From NCBI RefSeq assembly GCF_041296385.1, contig NC_091015.1, positions 90,504,004-90,568,003 on the forward strand: a DNA stretch of 64,000 nt, given 5' to 3'. Positions within the stretch are counted from its first letter, which is position 1. Every line of letters begins with the position of its first letter. Below are positions 49,743 to 62,123 of the stretch, one piece after another. The stretch is from Aphelocoma coerulescens. Taxonomy: Eukaryota; Chordata; Aves; Passeriformes; Corvidae. Both the position numbers and the translations under genes were made by a program. The notes beneath the pieces were generated by a model. That model did no database searches, was not told the origin of the DNA, and saw only the letters and a program-made list of their open reading frames with translations.

Positions 49743-51061
49743 TTTGCACATATGTTATCTAGTAATAGTTATTGGGCATCTCTACGACTATTTTCTGCTT
49801 TGTTATTCATTATGTTTGATTTTCTCTAATGTAAACTAAAATCTTCAAAGACAAAAGCCAAAGAAAGGATGAAGTGAGGAAGAGTGATCCTTTTGCCAGA
49901 GGGAATGGCCTCCTATAAGCAGGGCAACAGCACTTGAGGGGTTTGCAGGTGCAGGCCACAGGGAATAATGGCACAGGAGTATCAGCACCAGAACAGCAAA
50001 GGGAAAAAAACCTGCCCACAGAGGCTCTGAAAACAGCTTGGGTGCAAGACTACAGAACTGCAAGCCTTTAGCATTATTCAGGTGACAGCACCTGAAAGTA
50101 CCATGCCATAAAATGTTTTCAGATTTGTTGGTATTTAAAAGCTAAAGTTCAAATCTACCGAAATACATCAAGGGACTGTAACAGTCTCAACAAAAAGATA
50201 AACTTAATCTTCACCTGTGCTGGGGTTATTTTATATCCCTCCCAGATGACATGAACAGGCCTCTGGACAATTATTTAACTGTGGTGAAGAGGGAATTCCT
50301 GCTAGAAGCAGAGTTTTCAAGAGTGTTGGTTTAGCCACATGCAGACAATGCAGTAACTTCAGGGAAAAGCTTTTGGAATCTTACTTTGTTTTCTCAGGAG
50401 CAGTGTTACAATGGTATTCAATTAAGAAATATGTGAATTAAGGGCTTTGAATATTAACTTCCCCTGCCCAGGCTTGCTATGTTGCAGTCATAGGGTTATG
50501 GTTGGGGAAAAAGGCACCGGAAGTATACTAAGTGAAAGAGAAGTCTATGGTGGTTTGTTAGGGGAGAGACTCCAGAGGTTCAATAAAAGTAGTAATCTAA
50601 ATCTTAGGTTAATCAATAAATAAAAAAGTGACTTGTTAGAGGATGACTGGTTTCAGAAAGAATGAAAGACTAAAATTTTATTAAGAAGAGAGGAGAAAAT
50701 TAACTACAGTGCAGAAAAGAAACACATATCTATGGCCTATGATTATTACCTTTTTATTTCTCCAGAGAAAAAGAACAGGTGTGAAAGCTAACACTACTAC
50801 ATTGGCTGGTTGGAAAGCACTATGTTTTTTATGCCATAGCTGCTACTATTAAAAATTGCCAAGTGGGTGCTTTTTGTTATTAGTCAAATAATTGGGTAGC
50901 TTGGATTAAATATACTTAGTTGCTGCAGCTCTGTTTAATTAAATTTTTATCAAACTTAAATTGTAAGGAAATGAGTAGGTAAAAGTTGCATTAAATGGAT
51001 TTTTGTTTGGTGGTAAATAATTCCAATAGACTGAAAAATGAGTAAGGCATTCTTGAAGACT
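49743..51061. other. No gene seen
   Basis: AT-rich, probably intronic. Frames at 49,810-50,063 on the minus strand are Cys/Leu/Pro-rich but have no support. Confidence 0.45.
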
Positions 51062-51067
51062 ACTTGG

Positions 51068-51362
51068 TATGGGGAATTATAAGAGAGAACTGGGTTGTGA
51101 GCTGTAAAACCTGCCTGCAGAGGCCCATGGCAGCACAAAGGAGCACATGGCAGCACACAGAGGTTTGTCTCCACCGGACCCTGGGGGAGGAGGTGTCACA
51201 CAGCAGACCCCTACGAAGTGTGTTGCTGATGTGGCAACACAGGATAGGTCATGCCATGTAAGGAAATGCTGTGCCTTAGAAAAGTGTATAAAACCAACTC
51301 ACTCCTTTGAATAAATGATTCAGATTCCCTGCCGGTCTGGGTCCGTCATTCAATTGCCGACA
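51068..51362 (+). mobile_element. Short solo LTR, 295 bp, with 6-bp target duplication
   Basis: It is flanked by an exact direct repeat ACTTGG (51,062-51,067 and 51,363-51,368). It holds TATAAAA (51,287-51,293), AATAAA (51,310-51,315) and ends GCCGACA, all in plus-strand LTR order. The first two bases are TA rather than the canonical TG, probably a point change. A 6-bp duplication points to an ERVK (betaretrovirus-like) or alpharetrovirus-like element. Only about 20 bp separate the TATA and poly(A) signals, so the R region is short. No viral genes adjoin it. Confidence 0.8.
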
Positions 51363-51368
51363 ACTTGG

Positions 51369-53962
51369 AAGTAAATGTTAATTTAAAATGTCATAACCTC
51401 ATAAAATAAAAACACATCCCCCATCACTTTCTAAACTTGGAAGACTGTGTTGAAGGATTTAATTTCCTATAATTGTGTGTGTATTAGTAAATTAGAGGAG
51501 GGAGAGAAAACGAGAAAGGCATTTTACTTTCAATGGTTTCAAACTGCAGACTTCTTGTATGAGCTAGTAACACAGCTGAACAAATAGCTCTTTCTGAGTT
51601 ACTGTGGAAGAAGTGCCACACAACTTCTATTTTTAGCTAATGCATCTAGCTCTTTTCAAAGATGGCTTGGTAGGCACACCTTAAACTAAGATTGATAGGA
51701 ATGGTCCAAAGGGCCGCTGTAGGTTTAAATAATTTCTAAGTGACTGGAAAGAAACCAACCATCTCAGCATAGCTACTGAATTGTTTTAATGAATATGTTG
51801 TGCCTAACAGAGTGATAGAGGGGCATAGATATGTTGTGCACAAGCCATGTCTATCCTGTTTGCTATATGGTCAAACTTCTAAGAATTATGGTTGGACTCT
51901 ATCATAAAGTTTTTCCACCCTAAGTGATTCTTTACCTTACCCAGTATGAGTAAATCATGTCTCAGGTGCAGAGCTGGCTTCTGTCTGTGGAGCATAAGAA
52001 GTGCTTTTCTCATGACCTGTAAGTCAGAGGAGTTACTCCTGTGAGCTCAGTGCACCTGTGAGTAGAGATGTAAAATGCTTTAGAGCAGTTTAGTTCAGCT
52101 GTGTTTGAACAACCCTAATAAATCTAGATTGCAGTACAAAAGGACTGCTAAGCAAGTGTGGTGAAAAAGCATGAATTCCACACAGCAGTCAAAGCCCCCA
52201 AAATATTAATATTAATTACTAAAAGGGAAACAAAGATTCCATATCTGTTTAGCTGCTTCTGTGCAGATCCAGGTATGCTTTTGGTTCTGGAAACTCAGCT
52301 TAAGATAGTTTTGGGACATGGAGCTACTTGCAGGGCCTGAATCAAATGGCCTTGTCTGATGTCATTGATAGCCAGACAAAAATGTGAGCTTTTAATTGAC
52401 AAATGTTTTTGTTGGCTATTCCATGGAAAACAAATTATCCAAAAGGACATTTTGTTAGTAGTGCTAAGCTACACGGAAACATCCCAGTTTAATACAATCA
52501 AGCTTTTAGTTATTGATTTACTTATGTGGTTTGCATATCAGAAAAAAAATCAGGCACAAGCCTTAAGGCTTGTGCTGCTCTATACCCTTCCAGCTAAAGT
52601 AAATGAAGGACAATAGAACAGAAAATACAAACCACTACATCACTGCCTTCACTTAAAAGGATAAGAAAACAGCTCGTAGAAAGTAGTTAATATCTGTAAA
52701 AGTATTTACTACCTTCAAAAGTGATAAATGACATAAATAATAAGTTTCCCCACTTTCCCATGTTGATCTAGAAAAAGTATAAATAAATTTTTTGGCCTTT
52801 ATAGTGATAACTTCAAAGAAGTTGCATTTTTCACAAATTTCTATTTTATCATCTAATATGCCTGAAATGGAAATGTTGTTAGAAACTTGTCTTCCAATAA
52901 TCTTTTACATTTTTTAAACTGTACATTTGTCTTACACTTAATGAAAGAAGGAAATTTTAACTAGTAATGATCATGACCCCTTAACCAGGAAGATTACTAA
53001 TTTCTATATGCTAGCCAGTTGCTCACAAAGGTAGAAATAGGTTTCATGGTAGTAATGATCAGTTCAGATAATTTGGTGTTTAGGTTTAGGTTTGTTCTTT
53101 TCCCATTTGCTTACACAGAATTTTCATTTGCCATTCTAACACATCATAGTTGCCCAGTCTTGGAAGATTCTGTAATTTTTTGTGCTCATCCTTATTACCT
53201 TGAATAACATAGTTTTGTCTGCAGATGTCACTCTTGTAGCTTTTCCATTTTTACCTGACTGTGCAGGTGCTCCACTTATACCTTACAACTGTTGTTGTAA
53301 GATCTAACTATTAATTTTATTCGTGTTCTCTCCATTCCAACACTTAATCAAGTGTCTCTCTTTGAAGGTCATTTCTCTTATGCTTTTCCTAAAAGCACTT
53401 GACAATTGATCTTTTTGAAAGCTTTATTTGCAAATCCATATAATGTAGATCAATCTTCTTTACACTAATGCTTATTAACCCCTTTAGTGAACCTCAGCAG
53501 TTCATGATGAGTGTTTCTCCCTTTTACAAAAGTCCTTTTGAGCTTTCCTTTGGAAATCAAATAATTTGAGCTGCCTCTTAATTATATCCCTTAATATAAT
53601 GCCTGTTATATTACTTACCAAGGCTTCCTCATCAGATGTTTCTCATTCAACTAGCCCTGAAGGTATGCATTTATTTTATTAGCCAGTGCCCAGTCCTCTG
53701 ATACTGATGCACAGTACATGTCACATTAAGAAGTTTTACTCTTTTGTCTTTGAGTTCCTTTGCAATTGTTGGGCGTCTGGGCATTGATGCATTACTTTCC
53801 ATTCATTAAAAAAACACCAAACCAAGTTTTTTCTCTTTTTCAGCTTATAAACTCATCATCTGGCCCTAATATATTGCCTCCTTAATGTGAGGTTTCTGTG
53901 AAGAAAGTATTGAATTATACAGCAAAAATACATACAAATTTAGTACTCTTCTATTGCTTTTA
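51369..53962. other. No gene seen
   Basis: About 2.6 kb of AT-rich sequence, probably intronic. The frame at 52,359-52,616 has no splice support. Confidence 0.45.
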
Positions 53963-54629
53963 TAGAATAATAGAATGGTTAGGATTGGAAGGGATCTTAA
54001 AGGATATCTAGTTCCAACCCCCCTGCCATGGGCAAGGACACCTTCCACTAGACCAGGTTACTCAAAACCCCATCCAGCCTGGCCTTGAACACCTCCAGGG
54101 ATGGGATATCCACAGCTCCTCTGGGCAACCTGTTCTGTTGTATCACCATCCTCACAATAAAGAATTTCTTTCTAATATCTAATCTAAACCTGCCCTCTCT
54201 GTTTGACTCTATTTCCCCTTGTCCTGTCACTACGTGTTCTTATAAAAAGTCCCTCTTTGTTTTTCTTGTGGACTCCCTTCAGGTACCAGAAGGCCACAAT
54301 TAGGTCACCCCAAATAATTTTCTTTTCCGGGCTGAAAAACCCAGTTTTCTCAGCCTTTCCCCATAGGACAGGTGCTCCATCCCTCTAATCATCTTGTTGG
54401 TCCTCCTCTGGACTCACTCCAACAGATCTATGTCTTTATTGTGCTGGTTGCAGCACTGCAGGTGGGGTCTCACCAGAGCAGAGCAGAGGGGCAGAATCCC
54501 CTCCCTCCCCTGCTGCCCACGCTGCTTTGGATGCAGCCCAGCACACATTTGGCTTTCTGGGCTGTGAGTGCACAGTGCTGGGTCATGTCCAGCCTCTCAT
54601 CCCCCAGCACCCCCAAGTCTTGTAACGCC
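53963..54629 (-). mobile_element. CR1 LINE 3' fragment, about 670 bp
   Basis: The left edge TAGAATAATAGAATGGTTAG is the reverse complement of the CR1 tail. Typical phrases follow: CCCTGCCATGGGCAAGGACA, CTGGCCTTGAACACCTCCAG, GGTGGGGTCTCACCAGAGC and TGGGTCATGTCCAGCCTCTC. It lies minus-strand with its 3' end at about 53,963 and is 5'-truncated near 54,629. Open frames in it are shadows. Confidence 0.95.
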
Positions 54630-55056
54630 ATGGTTTTTTTGAAGACATTGTTGGAAGTTTCCTATTGCTGTGGTGCACCATGGAAGTGATCTCATTTTCA
54701 GCACTTTGTATTTCTTATTAGCTATTATTCAGTCTGCTCACCTTGCCTTATTGTGTCTATGTCTAAGCTGTCAGGTTTTAATTCATCTGGATTTTTCCAT
54801 GTCAGTGCTCTTCCAGCTTTTTGGCAGATGCCTGCTGGCTTTTGCTCCACTTTAACTGTGCTGACTGGCTTATGCTTTTTCTCAATTTTTTCATGGTAGA
54901 AGCTGTGCAATTGCTCTGTGTTTTCAGCATGGGGTTCTTAAATAGTTTGCATGTTGTCTGCAAGGATTAAATTCCTTTTCCTGGTTATTTCTATCTTCTT
55001 ACTTGTAGTGGTTCCTCAGTTTGAAGAAACACTGGGTTTCTAAAACTTTTGTTAGT
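54630..55056. other. No gene seen
   Basis: Short spacer between a CR1 and a probable LTR. No exon was recognised. Confidence 0.45.
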
Positions 55057-55061
55057 GCGGT

Positions 55062-55886
55062 TGTGATGACCCACCCTTAAGGGGCAGGAAGCACCTAAGA
55101 TTTGTAAATACTCTTTGGTCAACAGGAACAAAAAAAGTAAGAGGGTCTGCAAACAATTAGAAATTTTTATTAGTAAATTACACACTTGGCATGGAAATTG
55201 GTGTGTTAGTTCCTGACCTACTATATAAACACCCGACAGTGGAGTTTGGATAAAAGGGTGGGGTGGAAAGGAAGGAAGAATTTAAAGAGGGAGAGGTTAA
55301 TTAAAGAAAGAAAGAGAGAAAGTAAAGGAAGAGAAAGAGGAAAACCAGGAGAAATTAAAGAGGGAGAGATGAATTAAAGAAAGAAAGGAACAGGGAGAAA
55401 GAGAGAAAATGATCATCACTTCTGTTTCCAGCATTGATCCAGCTGATAAGTGTTGATCTGGCTGTGTTAATCCAGCCGGTGAGACATCCAGGGTCCTGGG
55501 GGTCACTGCCCAGGCTTGGGAAGGTACCTTTTTTATGAACAGGTTTCTTGCTTTCTATGTAAATTAATTATCATGTGCAGGGTGTTCTGGAAAGAGTTTG
55601 GAGGGTTTTGTGAGTCAGTGGTTGACTCAATCCCACGTTATAGTTCATGACTGCTTCCTGCCACTCATTCTGGCACTTGTGCTGTACTGTGTTGCGGTTC
55701 TTTCTCTTGGAAAAGTGCTGCTCTATCTCCACCTGGCCTCCCTTCTCCAGCAAAGTCTTGTTCTTTCTCATGACATGTTAATACTATGAATGAGCACTTC
55801 TCAGGTGGTTGTGTGGCCTGGGTGGAGTCTGGGGATGCATCACCAGAATCTCTCCTGTGACCAGTCAGCTTCTCTGGGCCTCTACA
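55062..55886 (-). mobile_element. Probable LTR, minus orientation, about 825 bp
   Basis: The outer bases are TG...CA (TGTGATGACCC at the left, CCTCTACA at the right), flanked by GCGGT and GCTGT, a 4-of-5 match to a target duplication. On the minus strand a TATA-like CATAAAAAAGG (near 55,535) is followed by AATAAAAATT (near 55,160) about 100 bp before the end, in the order U3-R-U5. A purine-rich tract with GAAAGA and GAGAGG units fills about 55,263-55,411. Family identity is not certain. Confidence 0.5.
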
Positions 55887-56117
55887 GCTGTGAGGTTGTT
55901 AAATTTCGTATTTTATTTTAACACTAATATTTTGAACCCGATATTGTGCCTTTTTAGGGACTGAGGTAGAAACTACTTGGCCTCATGTATTTTTGAATTA
56001 TGAACTTTCTATTATTGATGTCTAAAAAAATTAGTATCAGCATCATGATCTGAAATGGTATTTCCCAGGTGTATATGAAGACAGCTGAAGTTACTTGGTA
56101 ATTCTATTCCCTGCTAT
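55887..56117. other. No gene seen
   Basis: Short AT-rich spacer without recognised features. Confidence 0.45.
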
Positions 56118-56134
56118 GGGGGGGGGGGGGGGGG
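56118..56134. repeat. Poly-G run of 17
   Basis: Seventeen consecutive G. This length is uncommon, can form G-quadruplex structures and is prone to sequencing error, so its true length is uncertain. Confidence 0.9.
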
Positions 56135-57791
56135 ACTGTCAGCATGTCACAGTCAATACTTCCAGGCTAATAGACAGACAGTAATATCATATGCTGTGTT
56201 TATCTTGTTTGTGACTGAAACCTTAAGCTGTCGGGCTCTGGTTGGCTCGCTAACTTGTTTGAACACTGAACTCTTTTAAACCAGTGGGCGCTTTTTCCCC
56301 CATGTTTCCTATGTAGCAAATACCTTGATCTATGGCACAAGGTAGCAATGGATACCTTCCTTATGCTATTCTGGTAGTTTCTAGTGCTACTGTTACAGCC
56401 ATTTCTTAGTTTGAAGATAGCATCCCAGTTCCCCCAACTTTGTTCCTGTGGATACAAAAATGCTGCTAGCAAGGATTTTCTTGCTATTTTCTAAGTCTGT
56501 GAGAGACTTTTCTCTCTCACAGGAGAGGTAGCAGAGTTATGTATACAACCAAACACCTGCAGCCTTGAAAAGTCTTGTTTATGGTACAGTAGAAAAATAT
56601 TTTGACAATGAATGTTTTAGGATTCTAGCCAATAATCCCCAAGGGGTGGCTGATCTTTGTTCAATTAGACTATGAGAAAAAAGAGTTTGTAAAATAATTA
56701 AATAAATCGATCTTGCTGCACAATTCCTGCTTGCTAGATCTCCTCTCCTCCTCCCTATGGCTGCGGGACATGGTGATATACCCTAGGGCATTTTTAAAAA
56801 TATGTTCCTAGGACTTTTCCTGCTTAGGTAAAAGCAGTTATGTACTTGTTTTATTTTTCTGTTTTCTTCCACCTTGTTCAAAGGGACAGCCTTGTACTGT
56901 CCAGCCTTTTGCTATGGCTTGCAGTGTGACATGTGGAACCCTCTGCTTTATCACATCTTTAGCTCCCTGTACTTCACACAAGCGGATATGTGTTTTGAGA
57001 ACAAATGATCTTTAGGGCCTGATAATATTTCCTCAGGCTAGGTTTAAAACCTCCTCTCTAGTATTTAAGAGTAAAAGCCACAAAGTTTACCTAAATTGTT
57101 TCTTCCGAAACCATTCCTTTGATTTCAGGATTGTTCTCATCCTCCAGTGAATATGGACCTTGTTTCTCTCCTGGTCTTCAGTTGCATGCTGAGAATTTAT
57201 CATTCTCTTTAGTCTGCATTTCTAGGGATATTGGAATGTTTGAGTGGTGAGTGATGCTTGAAGATCCTGAGGTAGGGTATTTTTGCCTTTGGTCTTTACT
57301 CCAGCTAAGCTGATGGGCACAATGTCCACATAATTTGAAATACTAAAGGGCAGAGAACGTGTGAGATTTGGTAGTTCCTTAAAACGGAAAATGTATTGCT
57401 TTCATGGTTACTTGAACTGCAATTTTCTGTCCTCACAATAATGTTTCTTCATTTGGTATGATCCACCCATTCTGTTTGTCCTGGTAAACAGAAGGCTAAT
57501 TGTGTATCTGTCAACTATACAATTAAGTGTTTTACCTTTAAATTTTATTTTCTAAGCAGTGGATCAAATAGGCAAGCACAGCCTGAACAACAAATGTTTT
57601 GCCTAAAGCAGAACAGGGAATTACACTAGGGCTTCCTACATGGTAGGTTACCTCTTTAAGAAGTACTATCTTTCACATAAAATTCTTGTCGAATAGCAAC
57701 ATAACATTATTAAGGGTTAAAATTCTAGTTGTATCTGTTACCTCATCAAACAAGTAAGAAGTGTAATTTTCAGCAAGGATAGCTTTTCTTT
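56135..57791. other. No gene seen
   Basis: AT-rich, probably intronic. An acceptor-like TTGATTTCAG at 57,119-57,128 opens 27 codons with no donor, so it is not called. Confidence 0.45.
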
Positions 57792-57819
57792 TTGTTGTTG
57801 TTGTTGTTGTTGTTGTTGT
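57792..57819. repeat. (TTG)n trinucleotide repeat
   Basis: About nine TTG units. The poly-glutamine frame on the minus strand (57,738-57,968) is a shadow of this repeat. Confidence 0.95.
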
Positions 57820-58358
57820 CTTTGAGCTGAAGACATTAGGTAGCTGACAAATCGTCCACTTGTTAGATGTTTTAAGACAAAACCCATTTTTTGGAATGAC
57901 AAGTGAGCCACATGCCTACTAGTGCAGGAAATCACAAAATATGTTGAAGTTTTAATTTTTCTCAGCAAAGCAGTTAAATATCCTTGCTTTCAAGGTATTA
58001 AAGCCTCGGTGTTATTTGACTTTGAAAGCAGTTCAAGGTAATATTTACCTTTAGCTCTGGTTATTTGCATTGTAGTTGCATCAAGAGAATGCAGCAGAGC
58101 AGAATATCCATTTCTTTAAGTTCCTCCACTTATATTCAGTGTAGATTTTCATCTGTGATTTTTAAGTGATCATCTCTATAAAGAATAATTTCAACTGCCA
58201 AACTTTGCATCGACTATTTTGTGGTCTTGTGAAAAAACATGAAAGTCATGTACACTTTCAGCTTTTAACCACTAGATGGTAGCTAACCACTATCTACTAC
58301 TCCTAATTGCCCATAGTAAAAGAACCCTCGTTGCCAAAGCTGAGCAATGTGCAACTAA

Positions 58359-58359
<1 letters not shown>
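57820..58359. other. No gene seen
   Basis: AT-rich spacer between the TTG repeat and the poly(A) run. Nothing was recognised. Confidence 0.45.

Positions 58360-58398
<39 letters not shown>
58360..58398. repeat. Poly-A run of 39
   Basis: Thirty-nine consecutive A, directly abutting the 3' end of a minus-strand CR1. As CR1 normally lacks poly(A), this is either a target-site A run expanded later or tail expansion. Confidence 0.95.
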
Positions 58399-58399
<1 letters not shown>

Positions 58400-58403
<4 letters not shown>

Positions 58404-58765
58404 TCTTAGAATATACTGAATTGGAAGGGACCCATCAGGATCATCGAATCCAACTCCTGGCCCTGCACAGGACACCCCAAGAGTCACAGCATGTGCCTGA
58501 GAGCATTGTCCAAACTCTTCTTGCACTCTGTCAGGCTTGGTGCTGTGACCACTGCCCTGGGGAGCCTGTTTCAGTGCCCAACCACCCTCCGGGTGAAAAA
58601 CCTTTTCCTGATATCCAAACTAGTCTTCCTCTTACTCAGCTTCAGACCACTCCCTTGGGTCCTGTCACTGGTCACCAGAGAGAAGAGATCAGTGCCTACC
58701 CCTCCTCTTCCCATCATGCTGAAGTTCTGGACTGCAGTGGGGATAGTGACTGGTCTCCAGCCTGA
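58400..58765 (-). mobile_element. CR1 LINE 3' fragment
   Basis: Starts AGAATCTTAGAATATACTGA, the reverse complement of a mutated CR1 tail, followed by AATTGGAAGGGACCCATCAGG, GGGGAGCCTGTTTCAGTGCC and AACCTTTTCCTGATATCC. Minus strand, 3' end at left, 5'-truncated near 58,765. The long frame at 58,307-58,765 is its shadow. Confidence 0.93.
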
Positions 58766-60286
58766 TGTTACCCCATTAACTACTTCTGGTACTATGAAAT
58801 GAACAAAGTCTTTTGAAATTGTGAAATGAACTTTCATAATTCCTAAAATATATGACAACTCAATATTTTAGTTTAAAAAGTGTTTCTCTGACACAGTTGA
58901 TTGTGTGCTGCATAGTTTTACTGATCTGCATAGTGGTAACTTACCCCAAATCTGACTTAAGGCTTTGCTGGGTGCTGAGCAGAGACAAGGCTAGCCAGGG
59001 ACATATGACAGACTAAAATTATTCTTAGAATTCTGAGTTATAATACAAGATTACATATGCTCATTAATGAATAAATTAAATTCTTAAAAATAATCTGACT
59101 TCACCATGAATCTTGCACTCCTGAAGCACCTGGGGAAGAAATTTATTCCTCAAATCACAGATTGGAATCAATTTGATCAGTTGATCACCAATAAAATAAA
59201 TAATAAAAGAGCAGGGGTTTTTTTAAGTTGGTTAAAATCTGCAAGAAAGATTTTTTTTCTTTTTCCAAATTATAAAAATGTTTATGTAAGTCAAATCTGG
59301 TATTGGGATAGAACAAGGAGTCCTTGTTAAGCTCTGCCTCAGCATGAACTGTTCTGGTTAAAAATCTGTAAAAAAATCAACCTGGATTATTTGATCCATT
59401 TATGTAGCCATTATACATGATTCAATCTAATGCTCTAGTGGATGTAAAGCAAACATAATAAAGCAGTATTTTTATAGCAGTTTAAGCCAAAATCAGCTAT
59501 AAGTTTTTAATGCTGAGCATTATTTGTTTTTGTGACTTATAAGGCAAAGGAAAGGTGCAGGTTATAAGAGTCTGGCATATAGTTGTTGACCAAGAGTTTG
59601 ATTCTAAGCCTTCTGGGTGGGTTGCATTAATGTTGTGCTAAACTGGCTCTGCTGGAAGTCTGACTTTTGACCTGAGGATGGCAGTGACCTGATGATGGAA
59701 ATTAAGCACTGTCTCAACCAATTAATTTTCTATTTTCCTTTTTATAACTTAATGAGATGGAAGATCACAGAATTTGAATTCCTTAAATATCAACAATCTT
59801 TGAATGGCTCTAACCAATATCAGTGTATTATCTAGTACTGTAAATGCAGTCTGCCTAAAAGGTTCTGAGGATATATTACAGCTGCAAGGAGAGTTCCTGT
59901 GTAAGGTAATGATTTGTGATTATTTGATATTACCACATATATGGATTCCCTCCATGGGTTAGATTATTCCTTGTCATGATTGACAGTCATTTTAATTTTG
60001 CCAGTCTCTAATTAGTCTAAAAATGTCACATTCCAAGTTACTTAAATGACTGAGGTTTCTGGAGTTTGAGGACTATTTCTTTTTGCAAATGAAAAATGAG
60101 ATGACAGAGATGCTCTGCTAGGCTTGCCATTTACAAACAGGAAAACTAGTTGAAGGTGGGGAAGTTGAGAGAAGATTTAACTGGAGGGATCATGAGATAG
60201 TGGAGCTTAAAACCCTGAAAGAACCTTAGATTTTAGAAGATCCAATTTTTGACTTCTTCAGGGAATCATCTTTGTGGTAGCCCATG
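58766..60286. other. No gene seen
   Basis: AT-rich, probably intronic. The frame at 59,106-59,330 starts with ATG but has no splice or family support. Confidence 0.45.
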
Positions 60287-60500
60287 AAGGACTTCCGTAG
60301 TGGGAAACAAGACTGAAGAAAACTGCTTGACCTACAAGTCATTGGAACACAGGCTGGGGAGTCTCCATCCTTAGTGATACTCAAACTGCAAACATCTCAG
60401 AGCAACCCACTCTAATTGGACCTGCCCTGAGCAAAAGACTGGTCTAGATGATTTCTGGAGATTTCTTTCAATTCTCATAATTTTGTGATTCTGTAAGTTA
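60287..60500 (+). mobile_element. CR1 3' end fragment
   Basis: GGCTGGGGAGTCTCCATCCTT, then AGTGATACTCAAACTGC, then GAGCAACCCACTCTAATTGG and a tail TAATTTTGTGATTCTG. This is a plus-strand CR1 terminus. The part left of about 60,345 is more diverged. Confidence 0.8.
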
Positions 60501-60683
60501 TTTGCTATGACTTTATAGCTTTTTAGGAAAAATATCCATGATTTTTAGGTTTTTCAAGAGATTTAAATAAGGGGGTTTTTCCCCTTATTTTTTTTAAAAA
60601 AGAACTTTTATTACTGCATGGCAAAGTTAAGCATGCTGCGCTGAGTTTTTACTTTAGAAATCACATACATCATGCAAAGAAGT
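60501..60683. other. Spacer between two opposed CR1 ends
   Basis: Short AT-rich sequence including T and A runs at about 60,585-60,602. Two CR1 3' ends face one another across it. Confidence 0.6.
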
Positions 60684-61121
60684 ACAGAATCATAGAATGG
60701 TTTTGGTTGGAAGGAACCTTAAAGATCAGCTGATTCCAACCCCCCTGCCATGGGCAGGGACACCTTCCACTAGACCAGATTGTTCACAGCCCCATCCAGC
60801 TGGCCTTGAACACCTCCAGGGTTAGGGCATCCACAGCTTCCCTGGGCAACTGTTCCAGTGCCTCACCAACCTCCTAGTGAAGAGCCTGCCCTCCTGCTGC
60901 ATAAGGCCATTCCCCCTTGCCCTATCACTACATGCCCTTGGGAAAAGTCCCTCCAGCCTTCTTTCAGGCCCCCTTTAGGCACTGAAAGGTGCTGGAAGGT
61001 CTCCCCTGTGCCTGCTCTTGTCCAGGCAGAACAGCTCCAACCCTCTCAGCCCATCTTCACAAGAGAGCTGCTCCAGCCCTGTGATCAAGTTAGTGGCTCT
61101 CCTCTGGACTCCTTCCAACAG
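60684..61121 (-). mobile_element. CR1 LINE 3' fragment
   Basis: Left edge ACAGAATCATAGAATGGTTT (reverse complement of the tail), then AACCTTAAAGATCAGCTGAT, CCCTGCCATGGGCAGGGACA and CTCCTCTGGACTCCTTCCAA at the right. Minus strand, 5'-truncated near 61,121. Confidence 0.95.
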
Positions 61122-62123
61122 AATGTAAATAATTAGTTCTTCAGTGGTTTGAATATATTCATAGGAATTAACTCGACATGTAATAATTAATAACATGTTC
61201 AATTTTAAATGATAACTCTGTAAAGGGTTCAGAGAAATCTGTGGACATTTGCTTTTACCCTACATGCAATTTTTCAGTCTTTCTCTTTCAAGTATGTATG
61301 CACAACTGGATTTGACTATAGTAGGTGGGGAAAATGCAGATAATGCAGGGAAAATGGTTTTTACTCGTGATTTTTATCAATGCTACGTTTCTTAAGTGCT
61401 TTTAGACATTATTCACATTGATATGAGTAGAAGCAGAAATATTTAGAGATATTTTCAGCCAGAAATAGCTGTAAAAATGTCTGGTTTTTTGTTCCAAATA
61501 CTGGATAATTAGATTGTTTTTCTTGGCATTTTCAAGAGGACATTGGATTATATTCAGTCACTGAAGGGGAAAAAATTAAGGCTCTTTTAGGAAGAAAAAA
61601 CCCTAATATTTCTTGCTGAAGAAAAATGGCTGTATTAAGCAGCCATTGTAGAACTGAAAAATAAGTGTGACTGAATGTACTTGCATAAAAAATATGAATA
61701 GAAAACTCAGTAATTTACAAGTCTGTAGGTAAAAGATATTTGAAAGTTGCTTGACTGTAGTTGCTGTATATTTAAGCAGTCACCTGTGGCAAGGAAACAA
61801 AGATGCCTGTTGACACGAGGATTGCTTCAGAAGGCTAAACATAAATCAGAGAAGTAGTTATGAAATTGACTTCTGCAAATAGTTATGTTGCCCTTGAGTA
61901 TGAGGAATTGTATCCAGCCGTGTTTGTATGTAAACAGTATCACCCTAACAACACTGTGGTTGGTAGCAGTAACTTTCAAGGCCTAATCTATAAGCACTAA
62001 ACTCTGGTGGCTAGAGACCTCTTGTTTCTGTGGTAGTGCAATTTAATTTTCAAGCAATTTGTATGCATGCTAGAACTGAATTTTAAATACAGAAATAAGG
62101 TTAATAGTTGCCTGGTTTTTTAG
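61122..62123. other. No gene seen
   Basis: AT-rich, probably intronic. It leads into the splice acceptor of the exon at 62,124. Confidence 0.5.

Noticed and set aside
57738..57968. Minus-strand poly-glutamine protein
   Set aside because: It is a shadow of the TTG repeat, with no exon structure.
58307..58765. 152-residue plus-strand frame with poly-lysine
   Set aside because: It reads through a poly(A) run into an antisense CR1 copy.
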